Positions 23,221-36,880 of a DNA stretch of 64,000 nt are shown here, one piece after another. The position numbers and the translations under genes are program-made. The DNA lies in assembly GCA_948567375.1 (NCBI GenBank), contig OX419756.1, positions 48,214,552 through 48,278,551 of the forward strand, written 5' to 3'. The notes beneath the pieces are model-generated. The model saw only the letters and a list, made by a program, of their open reading frames with translations, was not told the origin of the DNA and did no database searches. Positions within the stretch are counted from its first letter, which is position 1, and each line of letters begins with the position of its first letter. This DNA comes from Lunularia cruciata. Taxonomy: Eukaryota > Streptophyta > Marchantiopsida > Lunulariales > Lunulariaceae.

Positions 23221-24990
23221 GGCCGTCAATTTGATTTTGATTATGGGCAGAAAAGAGCAATTTTTTTTCTAGAGAAAAAGTTCTGTGTACAAAGGATATG
23301 AAGTATGTTCTTTTTGGCAAATTTCGCAGAATATAGTAGAAGTATACAGTAAAAATTATTTGCAAAAAATAGCATTTCTACAGCAAAATATATCTTCATT
23401 ATCTTATATTTTGATTCAAGAAAATCTTAATAAAGTCCAACTCAAATACAAGATTGATTGTTAGCTCATCGAAATAAATTATGATAAGCTAAAAAATAAT
23501 TGGATTCACAATGTAGAAAGTGCACATTAGTTATTTGCATCGCTAATCTAAGTTCAATTTAAGCCTCTTTTTCCTTGCAGAGTTTAAGCACCAAACGATT
23601 GCACCTTCACAGTATATGTCCTATTTAACTGATTCCGCAACATTATATTTCAGGAATACATCACAAGCTCTGCAAGACAAGTTTCGCATGTGAAGACTTC
23701 TCTCGAGAGTAAGATTTTCCCGTCTCACGTCACGGACCATAAACACTTTCAAGGTATAGATTTTATAAACTATTTTCACACAATTTGAGTTGATATGTCA
23801 ACATTATTGGTTCTTTGGAATTTATGAGATAACTGTGATAGGAAATTAACTAACTTGGTAAAGGATATAATAGTTTTGCATATTTAAAATATCTGTGAAT
23901 ATTTATTTTAACAATGCAAAACTAAAGTTTTATTTTTTTTCAAAGTAAGTAGATAATTTCAACTTGATTGATAGTGGGTATATATCCAGAACTAATGTCA
24001 TCAAATATCATTCTTGAATTACAGGATAAAAATTAGATATGTTTTTTTTTTAATATTTATAAACGTAAATTGAATGCTACTGAGCCAAAAATTCAAATAT
24101 TCTACCATTGGTTTCACATTTATTTATTGGACTCTAGTATGGATGGACAAATAGTGCATTATAAGTTGAAGGGTATGATCACGCCAATTTGATAGATCAT
24201 ATTCTTTGGTGTATAAGAATCTAACTGTAATCGAGCATGTAATTTAAGCATTTAACCGTGATTTCATTTTTAGAGTGTAACATTACATTATTAGAGTATA
24301 GAGTTGATCAATTAAACTCCTAGTTTATAAAAAAAAAATTTGATGTTTTCAATTGTTTTATAAAAGAATTCTAATATTCAAAAACTCAAAGATTACTAAA
24401 GAGTTCAACATATCATATATATATATATATGTGGATTCTCTTCTATTCTATACTATTGTAACTATCCTTGATGTTACCTAAACCTCTTTCTCATTATCAA
24501 TTCATAGATACAAGGACCTTTTACTCTTCTATACTTCTTATTTTTATGGACATGAGTTCACTCTTACATAATCTTATGAGCAAACCTTCATCAAAGTTAC
24601 CAAAAATTATATATGTGATTAGTAAAAAAGTTCTACCTAATATTTATTCTACATAGGTTATTCTCTTTAGAGTCAAAATTTATATAATAAGAAATTCATT
24701 GATAATATATAATTATTATATTACTATGATATTATTATTCATAATCTAGTAACATACTCTACAAAGGATTTGAACCACATACATACCATTAATTTTGATA
24801 CCAAAACTTTAGATAAGAGACGAGGTACTCAACTCTCAAACAAATTTGGACTATGTTTTATGGGAAAGTAATATAGTTATAAACAATACAATGCATTTTG
24901 TTATTATATTCATCTGTAGTGTTTGTGATCTTAAAACATACCACTAACACTTCAATACATGTAGGCATTTGTTGAGAATGTAAGATTAAT
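23221..24990. other. AT-rich spacer, no gene seen
   Basis: Strongly AT-rich sequence with poly-A/T runs and a short (AT)n tract at about 24415-24431. No reading frame resembles a known protein and no LTR or RNA gene was recognised. It ends exactly at the left terminus of Gypsy element A. Confidence 0.6.
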
Positions 24991-25476
24991 TGTAAAAGAC
25001 CCATACCAAGGAAAGAATAAGAGAATGGAAGATTACACCGGGACACTTGAGTGTGGGAAGCTCCAAATATTTAGTATGAACTTCAGCTTTGGTATTTATT
25101 AGGAGTATACAAGGCTCTTGAAAAGCTTCTCAAGAAGCTTCCTTAAGCCATTTTCTTGGAGTGCAAGCAAAGTTAATTGAGAAGCTTCTCAAGAAGGTTC
25201 TTTATAAAAGCCACATACTTTGCATGCAAGCTAAGCTAGTTGGAAGCTTCTAGAAGTTTCCTTCTAAAAGTTAACTGCTTGGAGTGCAAGCTAAGCAGGT
25301 CAAGAAGATTCCCAAGAAACTTCCTCCTAAAAGTCACCACTTGGCATGCATGTTACTCAATACTTTGAAGGTACCAAGTAGTTCTCTGTACACTTCTAGA
25401 ATATTCTAGACTAATTTAGCCTATTTGCTACTTTATTAGCATTGACTAACTCATTGGTAAACTTCATATTGGTAGA
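24991..25476 (-). repeat. Element A 3' LTR
   Basis: The 486 bp LTR carries an array of GAAnnTTC blocks. A perfect four-unit array is at 25243-25260, and paired arrays are at 25181-25200 and 25304-25323. A TATA-like AATAAATA lies at 25092-25099. The inner end is followed by a purine-rich tract (minus strand, about 25477-25492) serving as plus-strand primer. Confidence 0.88.
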
Positions 25477-25479
25477 TAT

Positions 25480-28400
25480 TCTCCCACATCTAGTTGGTGA
25501 TATCTTCATCACCATTGAAGCTTCAAGCTCTTGGATGGTTGTTTGTGCATTCTGGAGATGAGAAAAAGGCTCCCAGTGGCATAATGAAGGAGATACTCTT
25601 TCCATAGGACTTTGTACTCTGTATGTTGTTGACAACCTTGTTGAATGTGGTAACGTGCTAGAATATGATCAACTTCATACTCCTATGATCATTGATAGGG
25701 TTTGGAGGAGGAGGAGGGTGGAAAAAAGAGGAAAAAAGAGATGGGTTAAGAAAAAAGGGTTTCAACTTGGAAACATGAAAGATAAATTGGATGCAAATAT
25801 GACAAGACAAGGCAAGTCAATGAGCAATAGGAGAAATGATTTGGGTGACATCAAAGTGTCATATCCAATTAAGAGCAAGTTTATGGACTTGGGCATCAAG
25901 TAGGAATGGTAGGTTACTAGACAAGAGCATGACCTTATCACTAACTTTGCAGGTGAGATCACAAGGATGGTGGCCTGCATATTATTTTTGACAATTTTGA
26001 GCAACAAGGATATGAGATTTGGCTTGTTGGAGTGATTAAGATATGGTGGTCAAGAAGGTAGAAGTATGAGAGGCATAAGATGGAAGAGGAGCGAGAAGAG
26101 AATCTAGAACAAGTGGATGTTGGCCAAAAGTAAGGAAGAAAGGAGAGAATCCAGTACTTACCTGTTTGGAATTATTGTATGGAAACTCAACAACTACAAG
26201 ACATTTATCCCAATTTGTATGGTGAATGTTGACGAAGACATGAAGCATATCCTCCAAGGTGCAATTTGCACATTTAGTTTGTCCATTAGTTTCTAAGATG
26301 ATAGGCAATGGACAAAGTAAGCTTAGTGCCGAGTATTTAGAAAAAATTTTGCAAAAATTTTCTAGCAAATCAAAGATCATGATTGGAGATGAGTACATGA
26401 GGCATCCCATGCTTTAAAGATATTGTCAAAGTAGATATGTGCCAATGTTGGAGCATCCATGGTATCAAAGGTTGATGCCAAATGGATTTTCTTACTAATA
26501 TTATCCACAAACACCATGATTGTTGTGTGACCTTGTTTTGTCCTAGGTAAGGATTTGATGAGATCTAAGCTCATGTGTTCCTAATGAGTAGATAGAATGG
26601 GTAGTAGTTGAAGGAGTCCACTCAATTTCTGGTTGTTTGGTCTTATTGTATTGGCAACTCTCACAAGATCAAACAAACTCTTGAAAATATTGTGCCATGT
26701 TGGGCCACCACTATTGGTGTTGGAGGGAACCCAAGGTTTTATTCACATCCATGTGACAAGTGATTGATAAGTCATGGGCTTCTTGGAAGCACACAAGCTA
26801 GAGATCATCCTTGTTTGGAACATAGATATGGCTCTCACAAAATAGAAGGCCTTCCTTGAAGGAGAAGGTGTTTTATTCCTTGTTGCATTCTATCATGCAA
26901 CCTTGTACCATCTGCAAGAAAGGATCTTGTTGTAAAGTTATCCTAAACTTGATTTGGACTTTAGAGTTGACTAATATCATTGTAATTGCCATTGTGATGA
27001 GAGGAAGAGACTTCAAATCATATCATCATGATAGGGCATCAAAGATGACATGACATAGAGGATAACATGGAACCGACCAAGTTTGTACTCACGTTTGATG
27101 TCAAACAATTGTAGTTGTTCCTCCCATCAATTATATTGACTCTTCATATGTTCCAAATGTAATGTCTGCAACAAGGGCTTGTGATCAATTTGCATGACCA
27201 CTTATTTCTCCAAGAGATAATGCCTTTATACCTTAGTAGCATATACTATTGTGAGCTTTTCCCAATTTTTGAGCAGATTAGTTCACTATTGTTGTATTTA
27301 GTTGGTGAGACACAAAGGCAATGGGATGTAACCCATATGGGAATTCTTGCTACAACATGGCTCCAATCACCAAGTTAGAAGCATCAAAATCAACCACTCA
27401 AGGTAGTTGAGGATCATATGGTTGAAGAATGGGTCTTGAAGACACCATATGTTTTAGCTTCTAGAATGTTCCTTTGTGCTTAGTAGTCCATTGAAAGCTC
27501 AAGTTCTTCTCCAAGAGGTCGGTCAATGGTGCAGCCACATGAGCATAGTAGTGGATGAACCATTGGTAAAAAATTGCCAAAAAAAATTGCCAAAAATCTA
27601 TTAATCGCTTATACTTTTTTAGCATCCTTTGGAGTAAGCCAATCAATAATGGCCTTGATTTTTTCCTTTTCCATCTTGATCCCTTTTGATGAGATCTTGT
27701 GACCCAAGAAGGTAACTTCCTTTTTCCAAAAAGCACACTTTGACTTCTTGCAATAAAACTTCTATTATGATAGTCATCTAAGGACGTCTCCACATGATTT
27801 GTGTATTTTATATCTATCTTACTATAGATTAAAATATCATCCAAGAGCACCATCATGTATTGATCCAATAGCCCATCTAACACCTGATGCATATGATCCA
27901 TGAAGATTTCTTGAGCATTAATGATCACAAAAGACAAAACTCTCTACTAAAAATGCCCATACCTTGGGTGAAAGGTAATCTTTTGTACATCTTCTTTATC
28001 AATATGAATCTACCAATATTCACTTTGCAGATCCAACTTGGAGAATTATCATGCACGACTTAATTGATTGAGCAAGTTATCAATTTGAGGCAAGGAATGT
28101 GCATTCTTCATTGTTTGTTTATTAAGACCACAATAATCAATACAAAAGTAAAGTCCTCTATCCTTCTTTGGAACAAATAATATTAGTGCTTCCCAAGGAA
28201 ATGTACTATGGTGTATGAAATCTTTCTCTAGCAACTCCGTTAATGTTGTTTGGAGCTCATCAAACTCCTTTAGTGAGAGCAGATAGATTGTTCTACTTAC
28301 TAGATTACTTCTTGGTAATAACTCAATCTTGAAAGGCATACCACATCTAAAAACTCTTGGACATCAACCATTGCTTGATGAGGCTTTTGGTCCTCCTCAG

Positions 28401-29900
28401 ATTCTCCATGTGCAATCAATTTGATCCACACTAAATAAATAAATTTATCTTGCTATATGGTTGCTTCATTGACAAACTTCTTATATTGGGAATTATCTTC
28501 TTTCAAAGCTTGCCCTATGGTTGCTTTCCCAACAAACTTCCCCTCTTAGGACTAACTATTCTTACTCAAAGTTGCCAAACAACCTAATCAAAAACTCCTA
28601 CCTTGGTGTTGTATTTGAATTTGTCATCTATTACCATCAAATTAAACCTTAAGACATTCAAGCTAAGATAAATCTAGAATAATGTCATAGTGTAGAGGTG
28701 CCACTACAAACCTCATACACTATAAATACTCCTTCCTAATCTTGAAGTTAATATGATGCAAGGTACAAAATATAGAGCACTTTTTACATCCCCCATCATT
28801 AATCTACTTCCAATTACTTGCTTGATAAGAATACTTAATTCCTTTACTAATTGCATAGACATGCAATTCTATGAACTTCCAAAATCAACTAAAATCCAAC
28901 AACCACAATAAGATATTGTACCTTGCAAGTCGAGAAAAATTGCATAGGTTGAGCTTTCAATCTCATTTGAACAAACCAATTTCCCAATAGATAGCTCAAA
29001 ATCTCCTATTGGGATTCCTAATTTCCCTTATCATTCTTATCCACAACCCCTGTTTGGGCAATTTGTTGAGATTGTCCATTCTTAAGTGGACATTTAGCAA
29101 TGTGATGTCCAATTTGGCAATAATAAAAGCAATCATAATTTTTCCACAATCTTTCTTGATCTATTATGCCAAGTGGTCTTTGTTGGATGACATCAATCTC
29201 CATTGGTGCTAGCTCTTCCACCCATGTATAATGTGTTGGTAGGTTTTGTGAAGGTTGAGGTCAAGTTTTTGCAACCAAGGAATCAAAGCGCTCAACCAAT
29301 TGCATGGCTTATTTTAAGTGTTTTCTATTACATTTTCACTTCTAATTTGGTGTGTGACTTTGAGCCCCTTGCAAGTCAATCCAAAGCTTCACCGTCCAAT
29401 ATATCTAGAATTTGTATAAAGGTGTCGTGGAATTGTGTGATATAGCTTCTTATATAACCAATCTGTTTCAACTCTACTAACTTATTTTGTGTGGCTTGTG
29501 TAATATTTATTGCTTGGAATTGCCCAACTATTGCACCCTTGAATTCTTTTCATGTCAAGATTGATGCAAAAAATTGCCATTCAACTTGCTCCACTAGGAA
29601 TCACCACCATAATTTTGCCACTCCATCCAATTGGCTTGAAGTTAAGAGAATTTATTTCTTTTCATCTTGAAGATTTGTAGCCTCAAAATAACATTCACAA
29701 TCAAATACAAAATTCTCCACTACGCCTAGGAGATTCTTGCCATCAAATATCTTTGGTTTTGGAAATCAAATTTGCTCTTCTCCTTCTAAAAATGGTACTC
29801 TCTCTATGTGCTATTATCATTGATGGTCTCAATCATCCAACAATTGAGTAAGGTGCTCAATTTGTTGTTGCATAACAATGATAACCTTGGGCATTGCCAC
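25480..29900 (-). pseudogene. Element A gag-pol remnant
   Basis: Minus-strand remnants in expected order. A zinc knuckle is at about 29018-29221 (Cys-Cys-His-Cys spacing, one residue off). Reverse transcriptase is at 28049-28339 (VPKKD, IDYCGLNKQ) and 27461-27937 (LLDDILIYSK, the polymerase active-site block, still with both Asp). RNase H traces lie at about 27100-27460. Integrase is at 26377-26574 (FVDNISKKIHLA) and 26036-26410 (ENCTLEDMLH-like, PYNNS). The chromodomain end (HWEPFSHLQNAQ) is at 25411-25635. Stops interrupt every module. Confidence 0.88.
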
Positions 29901-30161
29901 CATAGCTACTAATCTATCTTACTACTCCTAATTTATCTAATTTATTAACATATAAATGCAAAAATTCCACTATTCTCCATAAGTTACATCCAAAAGTACC
30001 AAGGGTTCCTCAAACAAGGTGATCTCATTCAAAAATTCTACCCAAAGCATGAGGTGATAAATTCAGTGAAATGATGTTTGGGTAGTACCCAAATAAAAAA
30101 ATCCCAATGATTTGGTAGAAATAGGTATAGTGGTCCATAAATTCCATATATCCCATTCTTA

Positions 30162-30173
30162 CTTTGATACCAA
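30162..30173 (-). promoter_or_regulatory. Element A primer binding site (tRNA-iMet type)
   Basis: The minus strand reads TTGGTATCAAAG directly inside the 5' LTR, complementary to the 3' end of initiator tRNA-Met apart from one G-to-A change. Confidence 0.8.
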
Positions 30174-30534
30174 TGTAAAAGATCAAGACGAATGAGAGAA
30201 ATAGGAGAATGGAAGATTGCATTGAGACACTTGAGTATGAGAAACTCCAAATGTTTAGCATGAGCTCTAGCTTTGGTACTAGTGAACATATAAGGTTCTT
30301 GAGAAGCTTCTCAGGAAGCTTCCTTCTAGAAGCTACATACTTGGCATGCAAGCTAAGATAGTTAGGAGCTTGCCAAGAAGTAACCACTTGGCATGCACAT
30401 AATTCAATACTTTGGAAGGTACCAAGTAGCTTCCTATATACTCTAGAATATTCTAAAAGTTTTCTAAGCTAATTTGGCTTATTTGCTACTTTGTTAGCCT
30501 TGACTAACTTATTGGTAAACTCCATATTGTTACA
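30174..30534 (-). repeat. Element A 5' LTR
   Basis: The 361 bp LTR runs TGTAAAAGATC...CATATTGTTACA on the plus strand. GAAnnTTC blocks lie at 30303-30331. It is shorter than its partner, and the missing part falls in the repetitive GAAGCTTC zone, where slippage deletions are easy. Confidence 0.88.
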
Positions 30535-30775
30535 TTAATAGACTACTACAAAATAAAGTCTTTTATTTTCAATTAGTGAATAAGATCCACATATTCATAA
30601 AAGAAAAGATAGAACAAGTGATACTAAAGGATTTGAAACCTATATATATGTGGAGTAAAAGATTGTTAAAGTGAAACATGGTTTGGATTTTAGATCCATA
30701 TCAATGGGATTCTATCAATGATTTAAAAAATGAGCCTTATAGGATAAATGCAAGTAATACCTTTTGCATCCCTTG

Positions 30776-31242
30776 TGTAAAAGGCGTAGGAAAGAAATAA
30801 AATAATGGGAGATCATAGTAGAAGATCATATTGAACTCTCAAGTGAGCAAAACTCTGAATACCTAGCACAAGTTTGTGCTTTGGTATTTATAGTGAAGCA
30901 ATGTAAAGTTCTTGAAAAGCTTTAAAGGAAACTTCCTTCTCAAAGTGTCTTCTTGGAATGCAAGCTAAGGTAACCAAAAAGCTTCAAAGAAAGCTTCCTT
31001 CTAGGAGATTTATACTTGGCATACAAGGTAAGCTACCCATTAACTTGATGTAAACCCAATCCTCAGAAAGAGAAGAACCTAGAAAGTACCAAGAAGCTTC
31101 CTACCAAAAAATGTCCTATTTGCCTTTAGAAAATTCTACCAAGAAATTTCTAGATACTTATAGCACTTTCCTAATTATATTCGGCTTCTTTTATTAACCC
31201 ATTCATCTTTGCAAACTCATCTATTGACTCCATATTATTACA
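30776..31242 (-). mobile_element. Solo LTR, Gypsy A/B/C family
   Basis: The 467 bp LTR runs TGTAAAAGGCG...CATATTATTACA on the plus strand, flanked by perfect target duplications CCTTG (30771-30775 and 31243-31247). It has no internal region, as expected after LTR-LTR recombination. It is more diverged than the other family members, with weaker GAAnnTTC blocks. Confidence 0.9.
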
Positions 31243-31247
31243 CCTTG

Positions 31248-33560
31248 TTTCATTCAAATAATCCACTAGCTCAATTAGTACTCTAACTCCTTATATACCA
31301 TATACTATCAATTATATAATAAACCTATACTATTTACTATTTACTGTACTATACTAAACCTATACTATTTACTGGAAATAAAATTCTTTGGGATCCTATC
31401 ACCTTAGCATGGTACATTCCTTTTATATCAATTTGAACAAGGATAAATGGGGAAATTAAGGAGAGATCTAATGGAGATTCAATTGTTGGAGTGGATTCTT
31501 GGGCAACTTATATGCTTATACTGAACGTTATGATTGTAATTTGACAATGTTGTGTTCACTTGTTGAACAAGGTTAAATTTCTTCTTCTTTATAAAATTTG
31601 TAACATGCATTACTTTAATCAAGTCATGGAAAAACAATGTTCAAATCTATTACAAAAATGACTATTTAAAAAATTAGAAAATTACACTGCTTGAATAAAG
31701 AAAAATTTAATTAAAATCAAATTTTAGCACTAGCCAACAAATTTATATTAAATCTTATGAGTATATAATTCCCTTGTACCACTTCTTTACCCTATCCTAT
31801 CCTTAATTTTAATTCATCTTCTATTCTTACCATGTTATTTTCATTCTTGAGCAATCAATCTTACTTTTCACTTTTTTCTCCTTGATGCTTGTCTTTGGGT
31901 GTTATTCCACTACTTTTTTCTAGTAAAATGAATAAAATTTCATCAACTTTAATCTAGTTTCTCCATTGAATAATATGTTGCTTGTTACAACCTATCCTAC
32001 TTGGAAATGATCATAACAAAACCATAAGTAAAATACTGTGAGAAACTTTTAAGAAAAAATAGATTTCAATGCTCTTAATATCTTCAAATCTGATTGTATA
32101 TTTATAAACTTTCTTGAATCTTGCTCAATAGAAACATATCAAAGTATTTCTTTTGTTGACAAATCATCATCAGTTTGAACACTTATTCCCAAGTTTGATT
32201 ATATAGAGTGATGAGTAGAGAAATGATGATGTTTAATGTTATTTGTTGTTCAACATCTATGATAGCTTTGTTGTTTATGCCCAATTTCAAATGCAACTTT
32301 CTTTGTTATTGACATCCTCTATCTCTTTATGAACCTTTGATGGTTGTTGAGGCAACAACATTGTGGACTAAGAAGGTAGAGAATCAAATTGAACTCCATG
32401 ATACTACTCCAAGGGTAGGAATCTAGACCTTTAAGAACACCTTTAAGAATACCTTTAAGAATCATGACGTTACTCACAAAGAATATTGAGCGAGAGGAAT
32501 ATCTACAAAATAAAATTATGATAAAGACCTTTTCATCCCTTTTTCATATACACATAAAATTCTTACACATAAAATAATTATTTCCAAAGTAACTAAAGTT
32601 ACTAGGTAAAAAGTCTTAAAAATTCAAAAGTATACAAACTAAGAATAATTGCCAAAATCATATGGTCTTATCTTGACCCAATAACTAGGTCAAGGTTTCC
32701 TTTGTATGAACTCTCCATGGATTATCATCTCCTTGGACTATTATCATTGCACACTTGTCCCAAAAAGTGCAAAAAGTATTTGTTTTACTACTCTTTCTAC
32801 AAATAAAGAGATAAGACTTCTATGCTTAAGGGTGGAAAACTCTTGGTTATGTATTATTTGGAGTCATTCTAGTGTGCACCAAAGTATAGAGGAACCTACC
32901 ACAAAGGATGATTAAATGTGAAGGAATGGGTAAGAAGGAGTCAAGTTTAAAGAAGGAACAAAGGCAAAGAAAAAAACTACAAAGTCCTTCAAATCTAAAT
33001 ATTATACACCAATTTGAAGGCACTGTCACCTAGATAAAGAATAGCTGCCAAAGACTATTGGTGTCCACAAAAGACCTTGCATGTGTGGAGAGTGACTACT
33101 CATCCATTGAAGACTTATGATTGAAACATTGGCTATAAATCAAATGCATATCAAGCAATTTCACTTTTTACAAAGAGTTTTCAGAAACCAAAAGTTCAAT
33201 CAATTATCTTATATCTATGTAGTACTTTGCAACCTTTATAATTGTCAAAATTTAGTTCTTTATGATCCCAACACTCTAATAGAAAACATGGTGCTTACTT
33301 CCAAACTTAGGATAAAGATTCTTGAAATAATTCTTTATGCCCCAATAGTGAACAAGTGGGAATATATTGAAGGAGTGAGTTGGTCTAGAGCAAGTATCTT
33401 TTCTTCTTGCTCTAGAATTAGGAACGTAGCAATGTTTGAATCATCCAAGAGATGAGAAGCAAGTCTAGTAAAGCATCAAGGAATATTTAGGGAAACCTTT
33501 GCATGGGCAAAAGAAAGCTAAAAGAATGTCATCTAGTTGGATCTGCTTCACACTCGGTGC
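31248..33560. other. AT-rich unassigned DNA with small tandem repeats
   Basis: No gene recognised. A short direct duplication (TAAACCTATACTATTTACT) lies at about 31320-31375, and a triplicated 12-mer ACCTTTAAGAAY at 32427-32462. The stretch at about 32350-32650 resembles 63720-63990 near the right end, so both belong to one dispersed degenerate repeat. An open frame at 33117-33455 shows no known family. Confidence 0.55.
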
Positions 33561-33567
33561 ATGACTC

Positions 33568-36290
33568 TTGACACCAAATTCAAGAATTTGGATAAGGAGG
33601 TACAACATCTTGCAACCTAAGGGAATATCAATAATTTGGAAGTATCAAGCTATAGATATAGTATGCAAAAAAAAAGTGCATACTGGTGGACAAAGATGGA
33701 ATCACCATTGTCAAGAAGAGATTTGCACCATGAAGATCTCAAGGACTAGCCAAGAGACCAAAGACAAACCTTCAAGTGATAGATCCTTATTTTGAGGAAG
33801 AAGCAAAAGATTTGGAGGGAAAAGAAGAAGGAGATAAAGACAACTCCCTTAATTTTTCTAGACTCAATGTCCAAAGCAAAAGATTAAGACTAGTACAAAG
33901 ATGCTCAATCTGTACTAAGTCAAAAAGAACAAGGTATAGATCAAAACGACCAAGCCAAAGACAAGCAAGAAGAAGAACCCCAACTTTGGACCCAAGAGCC
34001 TCTCATCCCATATCAAGAAGAACAAGACACCAAAGTGAAAAAGGAGGCTAAAGAGAAGGTGGAGGAAGAAACCAAAGGGAAGTTAAACATTGAAGAAAAA
34101 GAATAAGATCTTCCAAATGGCATGCAATCAAGAAAAGAAGAAGAAATTGTACAAGTATAAAGAGTGTTGGTCATGAATGGCTCAAATTTCATCTTTAATT
34201 TGGTGGGACCAATGCTAAAGCTTATGGAGACAATCTTGCTTCAATATCATGAAGCTTATGCATATAACACTTAATACACCTCCTTTGTCCAAAGACTATA
34301 TAAAAATATGTATACAGTGAAGTATGACAAGTAGAAAGAAGATGTGGAGAATAATTGAATTTTGTACAAGGAGTATCAAAAGGTGAATGCGCTCATGCAA
34401 GAGAGCTACAAAGTAAAGCATTTAGAATACTCATTGCACTACAAATAATATCCAATGCAAATAAGACATTCAAAAGATGCAAGGATATAGAGCTCTTTAG
34501 CTTGAACACAAGCAAGCAACATGAATACAAAGAGCATCTCAAGGCAAGACAAAGAGGTGGTTGACATTTGGGGTTGAAAACAACATAATAGAAGTCACCT
34601 TCAAAGTATAGATGGCCAAATATAAGAAGGAGGTGGCCACCGGGCTAGAAAGTCTAGCCCAAGAGGTTCTAAAGGAGAAAGATGAGAGAGTAGCATATCA
34701 TCCTTGAATGATAGAAGAAATGACTAAGGAATTTCAAGCCTTGAGCCAGAGTTTCAAATAAATCAAGGCAGGGGACCTCTAAAAAATCAAATAATTATGG
34801 GATTAGTTGGTAGCAATAATGGAAGAGGAGATTCAAGGTAAGGTGACCACAATGAAGTTACACAAGCTTCAGGTCCATAGTCTAGAAAAGAAGATGGACT
34901 GGTTAGTAGCTCAGCTTTGGGAGCATGTAGATACAAAGTTCATCAAATCATGAAACACCTAAGGCATTGAACTCATGAATTAAAAGGAGAGGATTGAACT
35001 CCTCATTAGGACTTATCATACACCTAATATGGAAAAAAAAGGAATTAGCCTTAAAATGATGCAAGATAAGAATATTTTTGCAATTTTGAGCTCTTGTACT
35101 ATTAAGGTGGCACCTCCATAGTTTCATTGTTGAATTATGGAGTAGACTAATGGCTTACTCAATTTAAACCATAGTAGCAACTTATATAAACCCAACTCTA
35201 ACACTAGTGAGGAGTTTAAGTTGGTGCTAAATTTAAACCATACTCAGACCAATTCCAAAACTCATCTAAGCATAGAAAGGCTATTAGGGCTTCAAAATAC
35301 ATGAGGCAAAATCCAACTATAAAAGGTAGGTGCCACATGGGAGTCACGTCACACACATTGGACACTATTGGATCCCAAAAGTAGACCAAAAGTCAAAGAA
35401 ACACAACCTATATAGGAATTAGGAGGAAAAAATTCCCCACTAGATAGAAACCAAAGTCACTACTTCAATAGGTTTTGAACAAAAAGCTCTAAAGAATCAT
35501 TGAAACGAAGAGACTATGAATTCTTTGATAAATCCTTTAATAATTATTTTCTTCAATTTCTACAAAGAGGATTGGAAGATTAGATTGAAGCTTGAGAAAA
35601 ATAGTGCAATAAGTAAATAGACTTTTAATATGGAATTTTTCCACTCAAGATGATTAGATGAGGAGTTAGAATTTCCATTTGAGGAATTTACAAGGACTAA
35701 CTAGCAAAAAGTGTGCAAAGTTAGTAATTGCAAAGCTTCATCCAAAGTATTTAGACTAGAATGGGGATATTGATTCAATGAGCCTGGGTAAAAGACTCAT
35801 CAAAACCTTGTCAATTTAGCTATGCAATACATTGAAAGTCTACTATATCAATAATTATGAAAGTGGGAGATACAATTAAACCCAAATTATAGAGAAGGAA
35901 ATTTCAAACACCAATTTCAATTGTTGCCATTACAAGACCAAATGAATGGTATTTGAAGTTCAAATAGGCAATTTAGAGGAGGAAAATTGTGTCAAATGAA
36001 AAGAGATATCATAGGAAAGCCAATTTCATTCAAAAGAAGGACAAAAAGTCATATTGAAATTTGATCGACTAGATAGATTCATGAGTGTAGTGCATTAACT
36101 AGTAGCAAGAGTTTCAAGAAGACATTACCAAGGATTTAATGTGAAAGTGTGTTTTCATTAGAGTAGAGATGTTTGCTGCAAAGAGAGTGTGAAGTCTTTG
36201 AAACATTTGCTACTTGTAGAAGATCAAGAACCATGAATAGAGTTGGGTCCTAGATAGAGTTGCCATTGAGAAATACTTATGTGTGTGATA
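33568..36290 (+). pseudogene. Decayed coding region of unknown family, part 1
   Basis: Plus-strand frames at 33568-33795, about 33930-34560 and about 34610-34950 read as one Lys/Glu/Gln-rich, coiled-coil-like protein broken by scattered TAA, TAG and TGA and frame slips. Recognisable runs include EEEPQLWTQEPL and VATGLESLAQEVLKEKDE. No catalytic motif or zinc knuckle was seen. It resembles gag-like or accessory proteins of plant repeats in composition only. I do not recognise the family. Confidence 0.4.
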
Positions 36291-36295
36291 TGCAA

Positions 36296-36875
36296 TCTAA
36301 TGCAATTAGCTTGACAAATCATCTAGAAGTGGAACTTTGCTTGGTAATATCTTTAGGGATGTTATACACGATGGTTTAAGTAGATCAAGTAAAGGTTTCA
36401 CCAAAAGAGGACTTCCATTAATAGAGTAGAGTGTTAGAGCACCAAAAACCTTAGAGCTAATTTTGGAGGCCTAAACAAATGGAATCTTCTCCCCAAGAGA
36501 AAAAATCTTGCATTCTCCTCCTCATTATATCTCATTGAGATCTTTCTAATGTTACTACTTCCATAATATTTTGAGCTTTCTATATGAAGATTCCTAAAAA
36601 ATCCCTTGTGGTCAAACTTATTGACCAACTAGATGGGACATAGGCTGACATGTCACCAACCCATGGATCCAATCTAAGGATGTAGCTTGAAAACATACAA
36701 CCTTATTATGTATCTAATCTAAGGACGTACCTCCATTAGAAGGGATCTTCTCCAGTATATGATAAACTCAAAGTGTTCCTTGAGAGCATCAAAGTAAGGG
36801 ATTAAAACTTGTATTTCTCATGTATTTCTTCTCTTATGTTTCTCTTGGGATTTCTCATGTCCTTGGAACATTACA
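36296..36875 (+). mobile_element. Solo LTR of the element D family
   Basis: A 580 bp segment homologous to the reverse complement of element D's long LTR: the blocks around CACCAAAAGAGGACTTCCA and TTTTGGAGGCCTAAAC are shared, and it ends in CATTACA. It is flanked by perfect target duplications TGCAA (36291-36295 and 36876-36880). No primer site follows, so it is a solo LTR. It splits the decayed coding region around it. Confidence 0.85.
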
Positions 36876-36880
36876 TGCAA

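Larger units (their letters stand above)
24991..30534 (-). mobile_element. Gypsy chromovirus element A (decayed, full length)
   Basis: A 5.5 kb LTR retrotransposon on the minus strand, flanked by identical 5-bp target duplications TTAAT (24986-24990 and 30535-30539). The 5' LTR is at 30174-30534 and the 3' LTR at 24991-25476, with ends of the TG...CA type. The primer binding site beside the 5' LTR reads TTGGTATCAAAG, matching initiator tRNA-Met with one change. Order along the element: gag with a zinc knuckle, protease, reverse transcriptase, RNase H, integrase, chromodomain. Many stops and frameshifts make it inactive. The unequal LTRs (361 and 486 bp) mean one carries deletions. Confidence 0.93.

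Noticed and set aside
24415-24431. (AT)n tract as a possible origin or matrix attachment site
   Set aside because: It is short and typical of AT-rich spacer, with nothing else to support a function.
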